NCBI GenBank assembly: GCA_028823995.1
Contig: JAPPFD010000019.1
Span: 1 to 33,713, forward strand
Origin: a bacterium
GTDB lineage: Bacteria; Actinomycetota; Acidimicrobiia; Spongiisociales; ZC4RG35
Direction of reading: 5' to 3'
Length of the DNA: 33,713 bases
Each line of letters starts with the position of its first letter. Positions within the stretch are counted from its first letter, which is position 1. Both the position numbers and the translations under genes were made by a program. A model generated the notes under the pieces. It was not told the origin of the DNA, did no database searches, and was given only the letters and a program-made list of their open reading frames with translations. Positions 30,532-33,713 of this stretch are shown piece after piece.

Positions 30532-31211
30532 ACCCCCCTCCGCAGAACCGCCCCTTCGACCAACCCGAGCGGGATTGGCTCCACCAACTGCGAAGACGCC
30601 GGGCCATCTGGGCCAGCGTCTCCTTTGTGGCGGTGGCCGTGACCGGAGTCCTCCTGTTCAATCTGTTCGCCGAGCCCGAACCGGATCCGGCCCTCCCTGC
30701 CCAACCGGTTGGCGCCCTGATCCCCCACGGACGCAATGCAGGAGGCGCGGCCGCCCAGTTGGTGGTTCTCTCCCTAAGCCCCGAGGACCTCCCCGAGCCG
30801 ACCAGGCAGAGCGAGGACGAGATCGGAGTCCCGGCCGAGGAGGAGTTCGGGGCAGGGATACCGGAGGGAACGGAGACCGGACCCTCGGATGCTCCGTTCC
30901 TGCGCCGGAGAACACTCACCTCCGCCGATATACACACGATTGCGTCCCGCTACTTCCTGGAGGAGGATGTGCTCCGGGCAGTGCGCCTGGCCTGGTGCCT
31001 TTCGCGGTTCGACCCCGGGACAATCGACCCGACCACCGGTCATGTCGGCCTCTTCCGGCACGACCCCGACTTCTGGCCCGACCACGCCCAGTTGGCCGGA
31101 TTCCGGGGATATGACCCCTTCGACCCGGTGGCCAGCACCGCGGTGGCTGCCTACCTGGTGTACGAAGGCGCCGGCTGGCAGACCTGGGACTGCCCGTTGT
31201 GGAAGACCTAG
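30528..31211 (+). CDS. Membrane-anchored lysozyme-like protein, catalytic Glu missing
   Basis: This 227-aa protein has a cytosolic basic stretch, one membrane helix (IWASVSFVAVAVTGVLLFNLF, about 27-47), an acidic/Pro-rich linker and a C-terminal lysozyme/transglycosylase-like domain (about 135-227). The segment RLAWCLSRFDPGTIDPTTGHVGLF aligns with actinobacterial SLT-like domains that read xxWCESxFNP...GLxQ. The catalytic Glu position is Leu here. The end (DPFDPVASTAVAAYLVYEGAGWQTWDC) also fits. It may bind peptidoglycan without cleaving it. The ATG overlaps the upstream stop (ATGA). Assignment is by pattern and not certain. Confidence 0.65.
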   Translation: MNPPPQNRPFDQPERDWLHQLRRRRAIWASVSFVAVAVTGVLLFNLFAEPEPDPALPAQPVGALIPHGRNAGGAAAQLVVLSLSPEDLPEPTRQSEDEIGVPAEEEFGAGIPEGTETGPSDAPFLRRRTLTSADIHTIASRYFLEEDVLRAVRLAWCLSRFDPGTIDPTTGHVGLFRHDPDFWPDHAQLAGFRGYDPFDPVASTAVAAYLVYEGAGWQTWDCPLWKT

Positions 31212-32242
31212 GACACCGCCGAAGCGACAGCACCCCGCCGCGGCGCTCCTCGGGGCGCCGCACCAACCTGGCATTGGCGGTGCTCCTTCCCCTGGTGGTC
31301 TTCACCGGGGCGCTCTCCTTCGCGGTGGGGGTGGATCTCCAGGTCGATCCGGCCGCCGTCCATGGCGTCCTGGCGCTGGCGGTGGCCCTCCTCACCCCTT
31401 GGAAATCGGCGATAGTCCGCCGGGGCCTTCGCCGCCGGCGCCCCAGCCGCTTCATCTCCGCCACACTGGGAACCCTGGTGGCCGTTGCTCTCCTTTCGGG
31501 TCTTGTCCAGGCGGCCGGGTGGACCGACCGGGTAGGCCCGTTGACTCTCATGCAGATCCATGTGGGCGCCGGGATCGGAGCCGTGGTGATGGTCTGGCTG
31601 CACTACCGCTCCCATCCGGTCCGTTTCCGGCGCATAGACTTCGACCGGCGCGCCTTCCTGCGCTCGGCGGGGTTGGCAGGCTTGGCCGCCGTCGTGTGGG
31701 GCACCTGGGAATCGGCGGTGCGCGCCGCGGGTTGGCCGGGCTCGGTACGCCGGTTCACCGGTTCGCACGAACGGGGCTCCCACGATCCCCGGCGGATGCC
31801 GGTCACCTCCTGGTTCAACGACAGCACACCTCGCATTCCCGCCTCGGAGTGGCGGCTCCGAGCAGACGGGGAAGAACTGGGGCTCTCGGATCTCGACCTG
31901 CTCCCCCGGGAGCGGGTCACCGCCATCCTGGACTGCACCGGCGGCTGGTATTCCGAACAGATCTGGGAAGGGATCCGCCTCGACCGCCTGATAGAGCCCG
32001 GCGAGGCGCGGAGCGTAGTGGTACGGTCGCAGACCGGATACCAGCGTCGCTTCCCCGTCTCCGACCTCTCCCACCTGTGGCTGGCCATCCACCTGGGCGG
32101 GGCGCCTCTGAGCCCGGGTCACGGGTTCCCCGCCCGCCTCGTGGCTCCGGGACGCCGGGGCTTTTGGTGGGTCAAGTGGGTGGTTGAGATGGAGACGTCG
32201 CAGCGGCCCTCGTGGCTCCAGCTTCCCTTCCCGCCCACCTGA
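31199..32242 (+). CDS. Membrane molybdopterin oxidoreductase (sulfite-oxidase/MsrP type) with heme-b-like helices
   Basis: This 347-aa protein combines four N-terminal membrane helices (about 23-45, 52-68, 87-105, 117-136), a twin-arginine-like RRAFLRS motif followed by a hydrophobic stretch (151-168), and a C-terminal molybdopterin-binding domain (about 200-345). Cys246 in ILDCTGGWYSEQ is the likely Mo ligand. His55, His121 and His135 sit in or at the ends of helices and could ligate heme b, so the N-terminal part may act as the quinol-linked partner that separate MsrQ supplies to MsrP. The substrate may be sulfite, methionine sulfoxide or other. The GTG start lies inside the previous gene's end (13-nt overlap), so the genes are probably translated together. 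Confidence 0.82.
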   Translation: MEDLGHRRSDSTPPRRSSGRRTNLALAVLLPLVVFTGALSFAVGVDLQVDPAAVHGVLALAVALLTPWKSAIVRRGLRRRRPSRFISATLGTLVAVALLSGLVQAAGWTDRVGPLTLMQIHVGAGIGAVVMVWLHYRSHPVRFRRIDFDRRAFLRSAGLAGLAAVVWGTWESAVRAAGWPGSVRRFTGSHERGSHDPRRMPVTSWFNDSTPRIPASEWRLRADGEELGLSDLDLLPRERVTAILDCTGGWYSEQIWEGIRLDRLIEPGEARSVVVRSQTGYQRRFPVSDLSHLWLAIHLGGAPLSPGHGFPARLVAPGRRGFWWVKWVVEMETSQRPSWLQLPFPPT

Positions 32243-32630
32243 CCGACCCTGCCGACGCCCTATTCGCCCCCCCAGGCGGTCAAACCTGGGAAATATCGTC
32301 CGCAGGACCAACCCCCAGGAATTGAAAGTGTCCCAGGCATGTTGCATGCTGCCGGCAATGCACAAACATCGTGCGGTCCGGACCGCTCGATCATCACCAA
32401 GTCTCCATCACCCGGAAGACCCTTCCATCCAAGTCCCACGGGAAGGAGCGCCCAGCCGACCATCGAGGCCCGGTTCGGAGGAGCCCTGCGCCCATCCGAG
32501 ATTTCTGCCCGGAACGGAGGAGGCGGGTCGGGAGGGGAATCCCAAGGGGGAATCGGTGTGCCGCGGCGGGGGGCGCTGGGGCGGGGCTCATCGAACGGGG
32601 CGACAGCGGTCTCCCATGGTGTATGACCAA
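32243..32630. other. Gene-free stretch
   Basis: No convincing gene is seen. GCGGTCCGGACCGC near 32374-32387 is a perfect 14-bp palindrome. Open frames on both strands here lack ribosome sites and family resemblance. Confidence 0.4.
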
Positions 32631-32636
32631 TAACAT
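32631..32636 (+). promoter_or_regulatory. -10 box of DUF2277 gene, probable leaderless start
   Basis: TAACAT ends 8 nt before the ATG at 32645. No ribosome site precedes the ATG. Confidence 0.4.
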
Positions 32637-32644
32637 CTGCGAGT

Positions 32645-32899
32645 ATGTGTCGCAACATCACTACTCTGCGAGGCCTCGAACCGCCCGCCACTCCCGAGGA
32701 GATCGAAGCGGCCGCCCGCCAGTACGTCCGTAAGGTGAGCGGTGTGCAGAAAACCTCGGCCGCCACCGAGGCGGCTTTCGAGGACGCAGTGGCCCGGGTC
32801 AGCGCCGCCACCGCCCAGGTGCTCAACTCCCTCCCGCCCCGGAGGGTGCCGCCCCGCTACGATCCCCCGATTCGCCGGATGGCCGCCAAACGCGCCTGA
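32645..32899 (+). CDS. DUF2277 family protein
   Basis: This 84-aa protein starts MCRNITTLRGLEPPATPEEI and contains AARQYVRKVSGVQK, followed by AFEDAVARVSAAT. It matches the DUF2277 family, small proteins common in actinobacteria and some other phyla, of unknown function. The conserved Cys at position 2 is present. Its own -10 box suggests independent leaderless expression. Confidence 0.9.
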   Translation: MCRNITTLRGLEPPATPEEIEAAARQYVRKVSGVQKTSAATEAAFEDAVARVSAATAQVLNSLPPRRVPPRYDPPIRRMAAKRA

Positions 32900-32949
32900 A
32901 GTCTGATCGCCCGGCGGTCCTCTTTCGTAAAGAGTCACGATCTCATTGC

Positions 32950-32978
32950 TTGCATGCCCCTCCGGGCTTGCCTACACT
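32950..32978 (+). promoter_or_regulatory. Promoter of ZnuA-like gene
   Basis: TTGCAT (32950-32955), a 17-bp spacer, then TACACT (32973-32978). The expected transcription start falls inside the downstream palindrome. Confidence 0.65.
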
Positions 32979-32981
32979 GAT

Positions 32982-33012
32982 AATGATTATTATTTTGAGA
33001 ATGATAATCATT
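32982..33012. promoter_or_regulatory. Zur/Fur-type operator palindrome
   Basis: AATGATTAT (32982-32990) is mirrored by ATAATCATT (33004-33012); extending inward the 15-bp half-sites differ at two positions. The AT-rich TGATAATnATTATCA-like sequence in GC-rich DNA fits a Fur-family box. Its place over the transcription start of a zinc-uptake gene points to Zur repression when zinc is plentiful. Confidence 0.75.
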
Positions 33013-33034
33013 TGCGTCTCGGAGGAACAGAGAA

Positions 33035-33713
33035 ATGCGTAGAGGGTGGACTTTCAAGGTATGGGCTACGGCGGTGGCGACGCTGTTGGTGCTCGGGGCG
33101 TGTGGCGACGGCGCCGACGACGGCGACGTCGAGCCCGAGGAGACAGCTCCCACCGCCGCGGAGGCCGATGCCGAATCCTCCGTAGACCCCGAACCTTCCG
33201 AGGAACTCCTGGTGGTGGCGACCACCACCATCCTGGGGGACCTGGTGAAGGGGATCGTTGGAGATGACGCCACGGTCACTGTGTTGCTGCCGGTGGGCGC
33301 CGATCCACATGACTATCAAGCTTCCTCCAGGGACGGGGTGACTATCAGGGAAGCCGATCTGGTGGTTGCGAACGGTCTGGGGCTGGAAGAGGGCCTGATC
33401 GCGGTGTTGGAAGCCGCCCACGATGACGGCGCGCGCATTCTCGAGGTGGGAGACATGGTGGATCCCATGGAGTGGGGCGAGGGGCGCGATCCCCACGAGG
33501 GTGAGGAGGACGACCACGCCCACGACGAGGAAGACGACCACGCCCACGACGAGGACGAAGATCACGACGAGGACGAGGACCACGACGAAGATCACGACGA
33601 GGACGAGGACCACGACGAGGACGAGGACCACGACGAAGATCACGACGAGGACGAGGACCACGACGAGGACGAGGACCACGACGAAGATCACGACGAGGAC
33701 GAGGACCACGACG
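33035..33713 (+). CDS. znuA: Zinc ABC transporter substrate-binding lipoprotein (ZnuA-like), partial
   Basis: The gene runs past the right edge; 226 residues are visible. The ATG follows GGAGGA by 8 nt. A lipoprotein signal (AVATLLVLGAC) is followed by an acidic linker. The binding domain begins LLVVATTTILGDLVKGIVGDDATVTVLLPVGADPHDYQ, where His in DPHDYQ is the first metal ligand typical of ZnuA/TroA proteins, then READLVVANGLGLEEGL. From about residue 155 an Asp/Glu/His-only loop (DDHAHDE, DEDHDED...) begins and continues to the window end. ZnuA proteins have a metal-binding His/acid-rich loop at this site, but this one is very long. The companion ZnuB and ZnuC genes should lie beyond the edge. 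Expression is probably controlled by the palindrome upstream. Confidence 0.9.
   Translation, partial: MRRGWTFKVWATAVATLLVLGACGDGADDGDVEPEETAPTAAEADAESSVDPEPSEELLVVATTTILGDLVKGIVGDDATVTVLLPVGADPHDYQASSRDGVTIREADLVVANGLGLEEGLIAVLEAAHDDGARILEVGDMVDPMEWGEGRDPHEGEEDDHAHDEEDDHAHDEDEDHDEDEDHDEDHDEDEDHDEDEDHDEDHDEDEDHDEDEDHDEDHDEDEDHD
33505..33713 (+). repeat. Tandem repeat encoding Asp/Glu/His loop
   Basis: GAC/GAG/GAA/CAC/GAT codons repeat in nested units, with a 48-bp unit recognisable (HDEDHDED then EDHDEDED). The repeat continues to the last base. Such a tract is prone to copy-number change and to assembly breaks. Confidence 0.85.

Noticed and set aside
30889..32187. 432-aa plus-strand open frame
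   Set aside because: Alternate frame over the lysozyme-like and Moco genes; Pro/Gly/Arg-rich with no motifs.
33008..33709. 233-aa minus-strand open frame rich in Val/Leu
   Set aside because: It is the antisense of the Asp/Glu/His repeat of the ZnuA-like gene; GAC/GAG repeats read backwards give hydrophobic codons.
33505..33713. Tandem repeats as a CRISPR array
   Set aside because: Units are contiguous codon repeats with no unique spacers and lie in frame within a gene.

Overview
The window is GC-rich, densely packed bacterial DNA and looks like an uncultured high-GC actinobacterium. I infer Acidimicrobiia or a neighbouring class, but sequence alone does not prove it. The clues are a group-II truncated haemoglobin of the mycobacterial GlbO type, a DUF2277 protein, PspC-type two-component and LiaF-like envelope genes, many GTG/TTG starts, short stop/start overlaps, and many genes with a -10-like hexamer 7-9 nt before the start codon (probable leaderless mRNAs).

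Region 1 (about 1-8.7 kb) is an accessory island. It begins with a decayed tyrosine-integrase relic and ends with an intact P4-type integrase on the same strand. Between them lie a solitary solute-binding lipoprotein, an AbiE-type toxin-antitoxin pair, a PD-(D/E)XK nuclease-family gene preceded by a small coupled or decayed ORF, and long stretches without clear genes. One of these stretches (about 4.22-4.59 kb) is rich in hairpins and may encode a structured RNA.

Region 2 (8.7-17.5 kb) is core-like metabolism: adenine phosphoribosyltransferase, a GcvT/DmdA-like folate-dependent protein, an ERG4/ERG24/DHCR7-type sterol reductase, truncated haemoglobin, a D-2-hydroxyacid dehydrogenase, a large secreted SLH-metzincin-RCC1 protein, and a hydantoinase/dihydropyrimidinase.

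Region 3 (17.6-21.4 kb) is an envelope-stress module: a LuxR-type response regulator and a PspC-fused histidine kinase, divergent from a PspC/LiaF-like membrane protein and a small membrane protein. The intergenic region carries two 19-bp direct repeats exactly 22 bp apart, ending on the -35 box of a strong promoter.

Region 4 (21.4-26.5 kb) contains an AhpD-like peroxidase-family gene interrupted by an in-frame TGA. The TGA sits where the family has the second Cys of CxxC and is followed by a hairpin with a GGUCU apical loop, so this is a strong selenoprotein candidate. Next come a nitroreductase, a small helical protein, tRNA-Met/Ile2(CAU), tRNA-Pro(GGG), a NUDIX hydrolase, a 53-aa membrane protein, Der GTPase and IspH.

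Region 5 (26.5-33.7 kb) holds an ABC exporter and then a tight co-directional run: lipoate-ligase-like protein, an AroQ-esterase fusion, a lysozyme-like membrane protein that lacks the catalytic Glu, and a membrane molybdopterin oxidoreductase with putative heme-binding helices. A DUF2277 gene follows. Last is a ZnuA-like lipoprotein with a near-perfect Zur/Fur-type palindrome at its promoter. Its long Asp/Glu/His repeat runs off the end of the window.
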